From Rhodamnia argentea (Eukaryota > Streptophyta > Magnoliopsida > Myrtales > Myrtaceae), in assembly GCF_020921035.1 (NCBI RefSeq), contig NC_063157.1, forward strand, positions 20,663,015-20,727,014: a stretch of DNA of 64,000 bases, written 5' to 3'. Shown piece after piece: positions 13,726 through 26,700 of the stretch. The stretch's first letter is position 1, and each line of letters starts with the position of its first letter. The translations under genes were made by a program, and so were the position numbers. The notes beneath the pieces are model-generated. The model was given only the letters and a program-made list of their open reading frames with translations. It searched no databases and had not been told where the DNA came from.

Positions 13726-13863
13726 TGTTAGATATATTAGGAGTAGGGTTTTTCCTTTAGTATATGTATTTACTTTTATACCCTTCTTTATATGTATATT
13801 TATATCGGCCTTGTGCTTAATTGTAATTGCAGCATTCCATTATTCACTTCTCCAAATCTAACA
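13726..13863 (+). repeat. Left LTR of the copia element
   Basis: 138 bp, begins TGTTAGATATATTAGGAG and ends CCAAATCTAACA. It matches 18411-18548 except at two positions. Confidence 0.95.
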
Positions 13864-13875
13864 TGGTATCAGAGC
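13864..13875 (+). other. Copia primer binding site
   Basis: TGGTATCAGAGC follows the left LTR without a gap. It is the usual plant copia site complementary to the 3' end of initiator methionine tRNA. Confidence 0.9.
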
Positions 13876-16800
13876 TAGGGTTTGCTTTCTTTGTGAGTAT
13901 TGTACACTAATCAACGACTACGGCGATCCCGCTTGCCGGTGAGTGGGCTGGGGGTTCGGGGGCAGTGCCCCCGAGAAATTTTTTTTCGATCGCCTTCTTC
14001 ATTGCGCCTTCGTTTTTCACGCCGGCCACGTTGTCTTCATCGGTATAGCTTCGCGATTGTCCAACTTTGTCTCGCCCGATCTTCTTCATCTTTCGCCTTG
14101 TTCTTGCGATCGATCTCGGGTTCTATCTTCTTCACTCATATATATATTTGCTTACACTTTGATTTAGTGATCTCGGAATTAATGGCTGGTAGTGATCGGA
14201 TTGATCGCATTGATGTTAAGTTGGATGACTCTAATTATGTTATTTGGAAACCCTCGGTGATGGCTGCTCTTGTTTATCGTGATTTATATGAGCATGTTGA
14301 TGGTACTCGTTCTTGTCCTACATCTTTGTCCGATACTGCTGACCCTAAACCTAGTGCTGATCGGATTACGCGACGCGAATCTGAAATTAGGGTTTGGCAT
14401 GTTGCTGATCGGAAAGCATGGGCCATATTATTTGGTTCTATTAGCCCCGATCTTCGCCCCCAATTTACTCGGATTGTTGGTGCAAAACAGTTATGGGATC
14501 AAATTGCTTTGAGATGTTTATGCAAACGGGTTCGTTCGTGTTTATCGCCTTATGCGGGAACTTCGTCGTGCCACTCAGGGCACGCGATCAATTCGTGAAT
14601 TTTATAATTATATGACATCTCTTTGGTCTCAACTTGATGTATTGGCTCGTCCAGCATGTCCCACGTGTGCTAGTTGCATTACTTGTGTTGCATTTAAACT
14701 TGAAGATCAGAACAAGAATCGTCTTTACGAATTCTTGATGCAACTTTCACCGGAATTTGAGGGAGTTCGGAGTCAGATTCTCTATCGTTATCCCGCACCA
14801 TCTCTTTTAGATGCAGTCAAAGAACTTCAGGCCGAGGAAACCAGACGAGTAATTCTTGGTGCTCCTCCATCTCTAGATCCCTCTGTAATATTGGCCACCC
14901 CACGGCTCGATTTCCGGTCTGGCTCCTCTCGGCGTGGTGTTCAATCTATCTCCTCTCAATGTGGTTTTCAATCCGGCTATTCTCATCGTAGTTCTCAACG
15001 TGGTTCTCGCCGTAGTTACGTGTGTGGCTCCCAGCATGCCCCTTCTCGGCGAGGTTCACGTTTTTATTGTAACTTCTGTAAACAAAATGGACATGCTGAG
15101 GATCGATGCTTTCTGAAGATGCGTGATCTTCCCAATGCAACCTCACGCTCCGTTGCACCTGTCTCTTCTCCATTCGCGGTTCGTGCCACTCCATCCTCAT
15201 CTTCGGATGATCGTCTTGCTAATATTGAGGCTCGGCTTTCTCGTTTAGCTCGGCTTCATCTTGGTTCTTCTAGTGTATCCTCTACTATTGCTACTGTTGC
15301 TGCCGCGCAATCCTCGTGTGATAGTTCTTCTTGGATTCTTGACTCTGGGGCCGCTCATCACATGATCGCCTCTACTCATCATCTCACTAAGCAGACTACA
15401 CTCAAAAATCCACAAGGGTTCTTTACGGTTGATGGATCCTCTATTACTGCTACTATGCAAGGTCATCTTACTATCCCTGGCGGTTTTAATGTGCCTAATG
15501 TGTTGCATATACCGAATTTAGCCCCGAATCTTTTATCCGTTGGACAACTTGCTGATATGGGTTATATGGTGACATTTCTTGTTGATTATTGTGTTGTACA
15601 GGATCGTACGAGTGGCCGGACGATTGGCGGGGGTAGTAGACATGGAGGATTATATACAATGCAGCATCCCCGACTTCCCTCACCTCAACATGTTCTCGCT
15701 ATCTTCGACCTTGATTGTTGGCACCAGCGTTTAGGTTATATATCCGCTTCTCGTTTGTCTTTTCTGCGTCGGCCAGGTGTACTTGGGCCTATTTCATCTA
15801 CTGTTATGCGTCCTTATACTAGTTGTCCTTTAGCTAAACAATCTGCACCTCCTTTTCCTATTAGTTCTTCTGTTTCCACTTCTTGTTTTGATTTAGTACA
15901 TTTAGATGTTTGGGGTCCCGCCCCCCAAATTTCTAAAAGTGGATTCAAGTATTATGTATCGATATTGATGATTATTCTCGTTATACCCGGGTTTATTTCA
16001 TGCGCTCTCGTGATGAATTTCTCTCTATCTATAAAAACTTTACTGCCATGATCTCTACTCAATTCTCTAAAACTATTAAAGTTTTTCGTTCTGATTCGGG
16101 TGGGGAATATCTTTCTACTGCTTTTCGTTCTTTCTTAACTTCTCAGGGAACCTTACCTCGCTTGTCTTGTCCCGGTGTTCCTGCTCAAAATGGTCTTGCT
16201 GAGCGAAAACATCGTCATATTCTAGATACTACTCGTGCTCTCTTGTTGTCCAATTCTGTTCCTCCTGAATTTTGGGCCGAATCACTTTCTACTGCTGTCT
16301 ATCTCATAAATCGACTTCTTTCTCTTGTCCTCTCCAAAGCCACCCCTTACCAACGTCTTTTCTCGAAACCACCCACTTATCACCAACTTCGTGTTTTTGG
16401 CTATACGTGTTATGTGCTTCTTCCATCCCATGAGCATACCAAACTCTCCGCAAGGTCGGTTCGGTGTGCTTTCTTGGGCTACAACACGTAATATAAAGGC
16501 TACGGGTGCTATAATCCTTCTTCACGACGTATTCTTATCTCTTGTAGTGTTCAATTCTTTGAGCATCTACCGTTCTTTTCTGCTACCTCTACTTCTTCAC
16601 AATCAGCCCCATCTATTTTTATGGATTTTCCTCTTAATTCATCTCTTGTTCTTCCTATTATATCTTCTCCGTTAGACCCAGTGCCACCACCTTCTCCTGT
16701 TATGCCTCATTCCTCGTCTACTTCACATGCCACTTCGACGCCGCTTGACAATTCTTGCCCTCTTTCCCCTCGGCGGAATCCTCCGCGAGATCGCCGTCCT

Positions 16801-18410
16801 CCGGCTAGGTACGTGGCTACTACAAGTTATTCTGATGAGTTTGGTTCCTTTATGGCTGCTGTCCATACTTTACAGGAACCATCACATTATCGTATGGCCG
16901 TACAATATGCCGAATGGCGTGATGCTATGTCCGAGGCATTGTCCGCTCTTGAACGCACGGGTACGTGGGATCTTGTGCCTCTTCCACCAGGAAAGTCCTT
17001 GATATCTTGTCGTTGGATCTATAAAATCAAGACTCACTCTAATGGTAGTATTAAGCGCTATAAAGCGCGTCTCGTTGCACGTGGTTTTGATAAGGAGTAT
17101 GGGATTGATTATGAGGAGACCTTTGCTCATGTTGCCAAAATGGCTTACGTTCGTACTCTTCTTGCAGTCGCATCTATTCGTAATTGGCCTTTTTTTCAGC
17201 TTGATGTGAAGAATGCTTTTCTTCATGGAGTCCTTCATGAGGAACTCTATATGCATCCACCTCCTGGTCTAGCTCATTCTCCCGGTCGGGTTTGTCGTCT
17301 TCGTCGGGCTCTTTATGGTCTCAAACGGGCTCCTCGAGCTTGGTTTGAACGTTTTGCAGATGTTGTTTGGTCAGCTGGTTTTATTCAGAGTGAGAATGAT
17401 CATGCTATGTTCATCCACACTTCTCCTTTCGGTTGTACTATTCTGCTACTATATGTTGATGATATGATTATTATCGGGGATGACTATGCTCATATTGCTT
17501 ATACTAAGCAACATCTTCACCGTCAGTTTGTTATGAAGGATCTAGGTTTCTTACGTTATTTTCTCGGTATTGAGGTTGCTCGCAATCGACGTGGTATTCT
17601 TCTCTCCCGGCCGAAGTACATCGCCGACATTTCGGCTCATGTTGAGTTGTCTGATACTCGTACTACGGCTACTCCTATTGAACTTCATTTACGACTTCGT
17701 CCGGATGATGGTGAGCCTTTGCTTGATGTTACTCGCTACCAAGCTCTTGTTGGCGATCTTGTCTATCTTACAACTACTCGTCCCGATATCGCCTATGCTG
17801 TTCACCTTGTTAGTCAATTTGTAGTGGCTCCTCGTACTATTCATTATGCTTTTGTACTCCGCATTCTGCGATATCTTCGTTGTACTCTGACACGCTCAGT
17901 CTTTCTCCCATCAACTTCCTCACTTTCTCTTCGTGCTTACTCTGATGCTGATTGGGCTTCGGATGTTACCGACCGCAAGTCCATTACGGGATTTTGTGTC
18001 TTTCTAGGTGATTCTCTGATTTCTTGGCGTGCTAAGAAGCAACCGTCGTGTCTCGCTCTTCTATTGAGTCCGAGTATCGTGCTATAGCCGACACTACGGT
18101 TGAGATTATTTGGCTTCGACGTCTCCTTGCCGATCTTGGTGTTGCCTCCTCTAATCCCATTCCTCTTCATTGTGACAATAAGAGTGCTATTCACATTGCT
18201 ACAAATCCGATCTTTCATGAGCGTACCAAGCACATCGACATTGATTGTCATATCACGCATCATCAGCTCTAAACACGTATCATTTCTCTTCCCTTTGTAG
18301 CTTCTGCAGCCCAACTTGCCGACTTATTCACCAAATCTCTTACATCACAACGATTTGCTACTCTTCTTTCCAAACTCTCATTGGTTGACCCACCTTCGGT
18401 TTGAGGGGGG

Positions 18411-18548
18411 TGTTAGATATATTAGGAGTAGGGTTTTTCCTTTAGTATATGTATTTACTTTTATACCCTTCTTTGTATGTATATTTATATCGGCCTTGTG
18501 CCTAATTGTAATTGCAGCATTCCATTATTCACTTCTCCAAATCTAACA
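18411..18548 (+). repeat. Right LTR of the copia element
   Basis: 138 bp and almost identical to 13726-13863. It is preceded directly by the polypurine tract (GAGGGGGG). Confidence 0.95.
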
Positions 18549-18553
18549 CTAAC

Positions 18554-18961
18554 GATAGTCGATATCATCCCATTTGAAAAGTAGAGGTGGGGGAGGACAT
18601 GTTCATTGTTCGTACTCCTATCCCAACATTCGTTGAGAAAGTTTATATACAATTATTTTTGGTTCAAATGAAAATAACACATTGGATGAAACAAACGAGT
18701 GGATGCCTTCCCATTTATACCCGTCTTAGCTTCTTCCTAGTTCCTATGGTCCATACTTACATGTTGATTCTATTTCACCGACCCACATCGTTTATGTGAT
18801 TCTAAACTAGATTGGACATGTATTAAAAGTTTAAGGACGACAAATTAAAAGTTTAGAGGCTATATTGTAAGTTAAGATAAAGTTCGAGGACCATATTGAA
18901 CAACTTAAAAGTTCACATTGGACTGAAATCTGAGGATTGTCACTTTTGAATAGAAAGTTGT
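18554..18961. other. Intergenic region, nothing recognised
   Basis: AT-rich sequence right of the copia element with no supported gene or repeat boundary. Confidence 0.5.
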
Positions 18962-19066
18962 TGCACAAACAAAAGAATGACTATGCATATAACACCTCTT
19001 GTTCTCTTCCCTTGTATGGAGGACGTAGCACATAGTGTATTTTGGCCGAAAGGGTTTTCTTAACCG
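18962..19066 (-). pseudogene. Fragment of a Dus-like last exon
   Basis: About 100 bp here align with 33050-33150, the end of the last exon and the start of the 3' flank of the tRNA-dihydrouridine synthase gene, in the same orientation and at roughly 80% identity by eye. A shared stretch is TATAACACCTCTTGTTCTCT. The coding frame is not kept. Together with the fragment at 19234-19333 it looks like shuffled host gene debris. Confidence 0.7.
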
Positions 19067-19233
19067 GTTAATAATCGCTACTCTTCCACGGCCGGGGGCT
19101 CGATCGCCATAGAGATCTTTCAAGTCCAAGTTGCCGATTGAATTTCACCATAAGCGTGGATCTTATCAAGAGACCAACACTACTTACAACATTCACCGCT
19201 GCACAAGAATTCACAAACACAACCTGATTGGTT

Positions 19234-19333
19234 GAATCGGTGAGCTAGCTATCCGAGATGGTCCAGCTCGTTGCAACATCGTTCCAATCGGGGTCTTCTC
19301 CGATTTCACTAATCTAGATGGAATTGTTGGTGG
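19234..19333 (-). pseudogene. Fragment of the first exon and leader of the 9.65-12.76 kb gene
   Basis: The sequence matches 12675-12743 and then 12806-12836, with about 60 bp missing between the two parts. These are part of coding exon 1 and part of the 5' leader of the minus-strand gene, in the same orientation. Shared stretches include CCAGCTCGTTGC and GATGGAATTGTTGG. It is a partial, non-functional copy. Confidence 0.75.
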
Positions 19334-21340
19334 AAGATTGCCAAAAAGTCCTAAACATTTGCACTTTTACTAACTTAATCCTAGATCTTTTAATTTTGCT
19401 AATTCAATCCTAAATATTTTTAGGATTTGTCGATTCGATCCTCCTAATCAATCTAGCTTGAAAAATGCTTACGTGCATACTTAATCAATGCCGGCTTTCC
19501 TATGTGGTCGGACTAGACATGGATATCGGACTTTGTGTTTTTTTTTTATTTTAATTTTCCTTACGTTGGTTTCTGGGGAAAATTGCCCCAAATCAACAAT
19601 GCCCACCCTAATATGCGCGCCTCCAATAATTAGAACACCGTCGTCCAAAAATTTGCTCGACTACGGCCGACGACGCTCGACGACGCACGGCAGGAACCGA
19701 GGGAGCAGCTCGCGAGGGACCTCAACGATGACGACCTGGCGGAGGATTTCTTTCTGCAATTAAGAGAAAACGCAGATCGTTGTTTTTCCAAACCGAACGA
19801 TTTGCCTCAAGCACTAGTCCTCATAGTCTAATGATTATGATATCAAGTTTCCTGAACATATTTGAACTGAAAGTTCGCCCGCAGTAGAAGCCTTGCTATT
19901 GACGACTTGTTGGGGGAAAAATCGTTGTTTCATTCTCACGTCTATACCTCTTGATTGAAGTGTCTGCCAGCTGTTTGTGAAAAATGCGCCAAGCGAAATT
20001 TTGTAAAATTTCCCAGCATGAATCAATTCGATCACCTCTCGGGAACCTCGAAATGCCTTTGTTTGCTCACATATCTAGTCATAATGAGCACTTTTGATTC
20101 ATTCGTGTGGTTTCCTTTTGTGAGATTTGAATCCAAAAGTAAGAACTATGTAAGGATGTTTGTTTCTCTGTTTAACGTGCCATGTCTTGTGGTTGTGGCC
20201 TTCAATGGTACGTTAGGGATGCAACTGCTCTTGACTGATGATAAGGATGTTTCAATTTTGACTATTTGGCATGCGTGGTGGAACGACATGACTGCTATGT
20301 GACACTGTAGCTCAATCATGGCACCTCTCGTACACCTAACTCTCTCCTTCTTTCCCTTGGCTCCGTTAGTTTGGAGAATTCCGCTGTAATCTGAGCTCGT
20401 GAAGCGAAATTTTCCAAAACCTATAAGGAAAGTTTCACCGGTTCAAACTCGATTGAGGAAGCAAACTCAAGAAGAAGAAGGATGAAGAGGGTATGATTCT
20501 GGTAAAGGCTCTTCTCTACTTATGAAATGGCTGAAATGGGATATTATGCTCAAGACCGTCGCACTTTCTTTACACTCATGTACACTAAGCCTTTTGGCTC
20601 TCTGCATCTTATCTATTTGACACCTTTCTCTCGTGCTTGAATGCTCCATTTGATGCACTTGATCTCTTTGATAATTCTTGCTTGCTTTTAGGTTGAAACA
20701 CTACACACGAATCTCATTTTCTGTCCATTTGTACCGGGGCTTCATGCAAATGTTCATCGTTTACATCATTTGCAACATGACATTTTAAGTCCATTGTTTA
20801 ATCTCTCCTAAGCTATGTTTTGTGATTGAGTGCTGTCTCCGCTGGGGATGTTGCAATAACGGGACAATACACATTTAGGATTGGCAAAGTAACCAAGAAA
20901 TTGCTGGCAGCAAACTTTGAATATTTTTGGTGGCTTCCTGGCAAATTTGCTTCAAGAGACAAGTTGATGGAGGTCATTCTGCAGTGTCTTGTTGATATGT
21001 GAAACAATTTTTTGCGGATCTAGAACTTGAGCTTCTGCTGATCTTTCTTTTAATCCTCAATTACCTCGGTGATGAAAGGTAGCTTAAGAAAAGTGAAAAA
21101 CTACATTTTTTACAATCGAGTATAAGAATCTTTTTGGCAGTTTTCACCTTTAACTAAGTTTCTTTATAAAAAAAAGCTGACCCAGCCTAGCCCGGTCCGA
21201 CTCGAAGATTTGGGTCATGTGTAATTCGGGTCGGGCTGGGCCAACTGGGTATTGTATAATTTCGGGCCGGGCTGGGATCCGGCCTGTTGACACCCCCTTG
21301 CCATGACGATGCTTGAATGAGAACACAGAGGTCTAAGATA
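19334..21340. other. Intergenic, includes one end of a TIR element
   Basis: From about 19335 the sequence GATTGCCAAAAAGTCCTAAA and the following 100 bp resemble the end of the inverted-repeat family seen at 57189-57753, but I could not place a matching second end. A GC-rich patch at 19610-19750 has no recognisable product. A short plus-strand frame at about 20838-21001 has coding-like composition but no family I recognise. The rest shows nothing. Confidence 0.4.
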
Positions 21341-21690
21341 AAGAAGAAAGGCTACAGTGCGATTAAAAATATAATTTGCATCCCCAACAATAGCCAAAGC
21401 AAGGCTAAAGTGTGATTAAAAATATGATTTGCACCCCTAACAACAGCCAAAGCGCACTGGTTTTCATGCCTACAATTCACGTTCAACGAGAAAACCATCT
21501 CCTGAGGACAGGCTTGGATGAGAAGGGAGGTTAAAGATAAAGAAGAAAGGCTAAAGTGTGATTAAATATATAATATACATCCTTAACGACGGCCAAAGCA
21601 AGGCTAAAGTGTGATTAAAAATTTAATTAGCATCCCCAACAACAGCCAAAGCGCTCTGGTTGTCATGCCTTTGATTTACATTCCACGAGT
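21341..21690. repeat. Tandem repeat of an AAGGCTAAAGTGTGATTAAA unit
   Basis: A unit of about 53 bp, starting AAGGCTAAAGTGTGATTAAA and ending near AACAGCCAAAGC, appears at about 21347, 21400, 21547 and 21600. The four copies are arranged as two pairs, so a longer unit of roughly 200 bp was itself duplicated. Copies have drifted by several bases. It lies just upstream of the DUF4220 pseudogene. Confidence 0.8.
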
Positions 21691-23398
21691 TTCCCGCCGA
21701 CGACTCCTACTCCGCACTGACCTCAGCACGAGTCCTTTCGCTTCTAAACTCCTTTTACAACTCCGCATTGCTTTGACGCTCGGTCGCATGAAGTAAGACA
21801 TCCATTCCTATCGGATTTTGTCAGAAAAAAATTCAAGTTATTATCGACTCCTCTGCCCCCAGCAGTCACCTTTCTCTGGTACTATGCTCTCCGGTTTGCA
21901 TATTTATGCACTCACGCATCGTTGCCCTTCTGTAATACTCATGCTGATGAAAACATTTCCTTCCAGGATCCGGTGAGAGAGCGAGGATCAAATGGGAAGC
22001 ACAGAAATTCTTGCAATAGTCCAGAATTTATGGATGAGAATCAATCTCCGAGTGGCGATCCTAGCCAGCCTATTCCTGCAAGTCTTTCTCATCTTTTTCG
22101 CGCCCATCCGGAAGAGGCGGTCAGCCTGGTGGATCACGATTCTCTTGTGGTCAGCTTACTTGGTTGCCGACGCGGTTGCCGTCTATGCCTTTGGACTCAT
22201 TTCCAAAGCCCAGATCAATGGCGGTACTTCAGACTCCGAGGCTCATGCACATGGTGAGCTTTTGGCTTTCTGGGCTCCATTTCTCCCGCTACACCTCGGA
22301 GGACCATAAACCATAACCGCTTTCTCGCTCGCAGATAATGAGCTGTGGGCTAGGCACTTGCTTAATCTCTTATTCCATCTAGTCACGGCATGCTGTGTTT
22401 TACCAATCCCCCCCTAAATAACAACCTAATCGTCCCCGCCATCCTCATGTTTATTGGAGGAAGCATTAAGTATATAGCGCGAACGCGTGCTCTCTATCTT
22501 AATAGCTTCGGTACACTCCGCGGTTCCTTGCTCCCACCTGCTGATGCTGGGCCGAACTATGCCGAGATCATGGAAGAATGCATTGCTCGGGAGGATGCTA
22601 ATATCCAACCTTTGATAGCATCGTTGCCGATGGCCCGACATCATTCCCCCCGTGTGAGATCGGAAGGTGAGAAAATTTTGGACGAGAGAACAGTGATAAA
22701 AGAGGCCTTCTCTTACTACGAAATGTTCAAAGGCCTCCTTGTGGATCTCATCTTCAGCTTCGATGAACGCGAAAATAGCATGGGATTCTTCAGCAGCATA
22801 ACAGCAAAGGATGCTTTTCCGGTCATCGAGGCTGAGCTGAACTTCTTCTATGATCATCTTTATACCAAGGCTGCCATTGTTCACTGTCCATCAGGTTACA
22901 TTTACCGAGCTATCTCAGTTGGCTGCATTGTTGCTGCTTTTGCGAGTTTCCATGTCCTGAACAAGCATGGTTTCCACGAACATGATGTGCAGATTACATA
23001 CGCCTTGCTCCTTGGAGCTATTTGCGTGGAAGTTGCGATCCTTGGTATGCTCGTTTTCCTTGACTGGACAATCGCAAAAATGGGGACATCTGAGCAACAT
23101 CCTGGAAATTCGCTTCAAGGAAGCATCTTCGTCGAGTTCCTCCTCAAATTCAAGTCTGAAGGTTCACCACTTGCATTGAATAGACTTAGTGATAGATGGT
23201 CTAAATCTGTCTCCCAGTACAATTTGATAGACTCTCGACTGAGAAGGTGGCCAAAATGGATTGAGAAACTGATAAATGCTCGGTTGAGAAAGTGGCCAAA
23301 ATTGATTGAGGAAATCCTTGGTCTCATCCCTCTGGGAGAATTTCTTGATGACTTGAAGTCTCGACGAGTGGAAAAATACAGCGAAAAGTTGGGTGATC

Positions 23399-23403
23399 TG
23401 ATC
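23399..23403. repeat. Target-site duplication, left copy (TGATC)
   Basis: TGATC sits just before the left LTR and is repeated at 31060-31064 just after the right LTR, a perfect 5-bp copia target duplication. Confidence 0.9.
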
Positions 23404-23781
23404 TGATGGGAAACGATCTCGATTAACATACGCAGCGGATTACACGGAATTAACAAGCCCTAAAATCAATCTTGAATCACCGATCGGAGAAATGCATCAC
23501 GTAACGAATGCACCTCGGGTTTTCACGGATTAAATGTACACAATGCAGCCTCGAGAGAGTCCTTCGTCCGTTTGACAACCGAGAGAGATTTATTGATGTT
23601 TTCTTCTTCTCTTGTTCATTGAGCGTCTGCGGCGACTCTATACAAGAGAATGAAAAAATGTGATCCTTATTCACGTTCAAAAATGAGTAACTGCCTTTAG
23701 CAGTTATCTAATATTATAAGGGGTGTGGTAGCCTACATGGGCGGACCACGGTACTTACTGTACACCCCATAAAATCCAACA
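23404..23781 (-). repeat. Left-hand LTR (3' LTR of the minus-strand copia element)
   Basis: 378 bp, aligned without gaps to 30682-31059. Read on the minus strand it begins TGTTGGATTTTATGGGG and ends CCCATCA. Confidence 0.95.
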
Positions 23782-26700
23782 TCTCCCACTCACCCATGAT
23801 GGGCTACCTATAACTCTCACTTGCCCATAAAAGGTTAAACATAACTCTCTCTTTTCTGCAAAGTTCATATCAACAAATAATACGTGCGATCAGCATACTG
23901 CGAGAGCTCGTTGCCATACATCCGTTAGGAGTATATAACATCTCAAAATAGGCATATTAATTCAAAGTAGATCTAGTATGCGGTACCCTAGATCAATCAA
24001 TCATATTTACATCATATTTCTCTAGATCTCTTTTAGTACTCAAATACAATACATTGTATTCACAATCATGACTAAACTCAAATAATCATAATTGGTCGAA
24101 CTGTGAATACAAAGATTGAATGTGACTTCAAAATAAATTGATCTTCCTCTTCCCTTAAACCTCTCAATCTCAATTCAGCTTGCTTTTCTAGAAATGTCCC
24201 ATTAGATCGAATCAATCTCATGACCATTGGTAACACCCTAAGATAGCGAACACCGAAAAAAGAAATCTTGAGAATAAGTAAGAGTCGTGATGGGACTAAA
24301 TTGAGGAACTTTTATCCTCAAGAGTCTCACACGGCTGTAGAGTTGAGATCAAAACTCTTACCAAACTCTTTTTGGTCGGCTCATGCATACGTAATATGAA
24401 ATACGTATTACGGTATTCTCTCCTTTCCCATGGAGCGTATGTCTTTTCTCTTAATACCGTACGGATGATAGTTCGGACATACTCAATGTCTAATTTGAGT
24501 TCACAAATCTACTCACTTTAAAAGAATCCATCAGAACTCACATCTGGCATTAAAGACGGATAAAGTGAAATATGTGGGTTATTTCTCTTTCGGACATAAT
24601 AAATATTATGACCTCATCTTGACACTCTGTCAAGGTGACATTTATATTTTAAGCTCGAGCTCTCAATTATCACCTAGATAATGAGCTTAAAATTGTCTCA
24701 TCTCTATTTATCGCAAAGTAAATAGAGACGATTACCCGTGTGAGTAGGCTAATCTCCATCTGTCCAACATACCTTATCAAACAATGCACTAAGCATTAAT
24801 ATGCATAAATGTCATACAAACTCATAGGCATCAATAATGATAACATATACCATTAGCTGTGAACTTTGGGAAATATAAATATCTAATACTCTCGTTTCTA
24901 CACACTTTCTAGAGATTTTAATGTAGGGAACTAATCCATTTGTCAACACATAACTAAGGAAAAAACATCTCTAGGAATTGACTTCTTCATAGGATCTGCT
25001 ATTAATCTATGCGTAGATATGTACTGTGTGTTCATATCTTTTCGTACAATCATGTCTTTCACAAAATTATATTTCATGACTATATATTTGATCTTGCAGT
25101 GGATCCTTAGTGTAGGCTCTTGCTACTTGACTATCACAATTAACCAATAATTGGACTTATAGCATCCTTAGTAACACCTCATTGATCCAAACATCTCTTA
25201 AGTCAAATATTTTCTCATACCACCGCCGATAACATCACGAGATCAATTTTTTATCATGGATAAGGCTATACACGTTTGCTTCTTACTACTCCATGATATG
25301 GCGCCATTGCTAAGTAAGAATGCAATCATAGAGGTAGATTTCCTCTTATCTAAACCTCTTCCTCATTCAACATCGGTGTAGCCTTCAAAGTGCGGATCTC
25401 TACTTTGATAACTCAGCAAAAAATCAGCAGTACTTTTCGGATACCTCAAGAATCTCTTGACGGCAATCCAATGTGCTTGACCTAGATTGGACCGATACAC
25501 TTACCATTCCAACTGCATAACAAATATTAGGTCTAGTACACTTCATAGCGTACATTAAGCTTCCAACAGCACTAGCATACATAGCACTTTCCATTTCTTC
25601 AATCGCTTGTGGAGTCTTAGGACCTGTTACGTGGATTAGGCATTCACCTCTTGCAATAGGAGTATCTTTGGGTTTACAATCTTGCATACGAAATCATTCA
25701 ATGACTTCATCTATATAAGTCTCTTGTGAAAGAGATCACAATTTCATTGAAAAATATCTTGAAATCTTAACTCTAAGAATGTATGCAGATTCACTCATAA
25801 CTTTTATTTCAAAATTGGAACATAACCAATGCTTGACTATATCGATAAACTCCATATAATGATATCATCAACATATAATGATAAGATCACTCATTGATCT
25901 TTGGATCTTTTGATATATACGTAATTATCCTCATCGGTTATTGCAAAATCATTTGCTACTATGGCATTACGAAAAAGTATATATCATTATATCGAAGACT
26001 ACTTGAGGCCATATATCGATCTCAAAAATCGATACATGTTTTGTTCTTGGCCTTCTGTAATAAACCCAATAGGTTGTTTCACATAGATTTCTTCTACCGA
26101 TTCTCTATTGAGAATAGCGGTCTTCACATCCATTTAATGTAATTCAAAATACATACTAATCACCACCAGAATGAGATGAATTAATTATACTATTTCATCA
26201 CAAGGCGAGCTTATATCTCTCAATCAAGCCATTAGCTTCGGGCTTTATTTTGAGAACACACTTGCTCTCAATGGCCTTACGTCCATGTGAAAAATCAATC
26301 GGTTTCTAAACTTGATTCGATCCTATTGACTTCATCTCTTTTTCCATTGCTTACATCCATTTTTCCTTATCGGGGCAAGTCAAAGTCTCATTTACATTTC
26401 TTGGCTCAACCTCTTATTATGGAGCAACCATAAAAGCTTTTAACTTCAATGTCTAAACATCGACGAGTCAACGAAGAAAGCTTTTTGCGACTTGTTCGCC
26501 AAATTGGAGATTGTACACTTAGTACATCATTCTCCATTATGCTCTAACTCGGATTAGATAATGACAACATTTTTACATCAAGTGGTTGCAATTGAGACTA
26601 GTTCGAAGCAAATTCCTCACTTCTCACATTGTTCCCACTTGGATGAGATGCTCTAGTAAAATCATTATCACTATCCAAGATTTGAAACAGAGAAATTTTT

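Larger units (their letters stand above)
13726..18548 (+). mobile_element. Ty1/copia LTR retrotransposon fossil, short LTRs
   Basis: Element of 4823 bp with 138-bp LTRs at both ends (TG...CA), a tRNA-Met type primer site TGGTATCAGAGC directly after the left LTR, and a G-rich polypurine tract just before the right LTR. The flanking 5-mers CTAAT (13721-13725) and CTAAC (18549-18553) agree at 4 of 5 bases. In order it shows copia parts: gag with a CCHC knuckle (near 15.07-15.12 kb), protease (near 15.33 kb), GAG-pre-integrase and integrase (about 15.7-16.5 kb), reverse transcriptase (about 16.9-17.7 kb) and RNase H (about 17.9-18.3 kb). It is broken, with about five breaks. The LTRs differ at two of 138 sites, so insertion was recent: roughly half a million years if 1.3e-8 substitutions per site per year is assumed. 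Short LTRs suggest a Retrofit/Ale-like lineage, which is not certain. Confidence 0.93.

Noticed and set aside
20838-21001. Plus-strand coding-like stretch (GDVAITGQYTFRIGKVTKKL)
   Set aside because: Composition looks coding, but I know no family match and see no exon partners; left as unassigned intergenic DNA.
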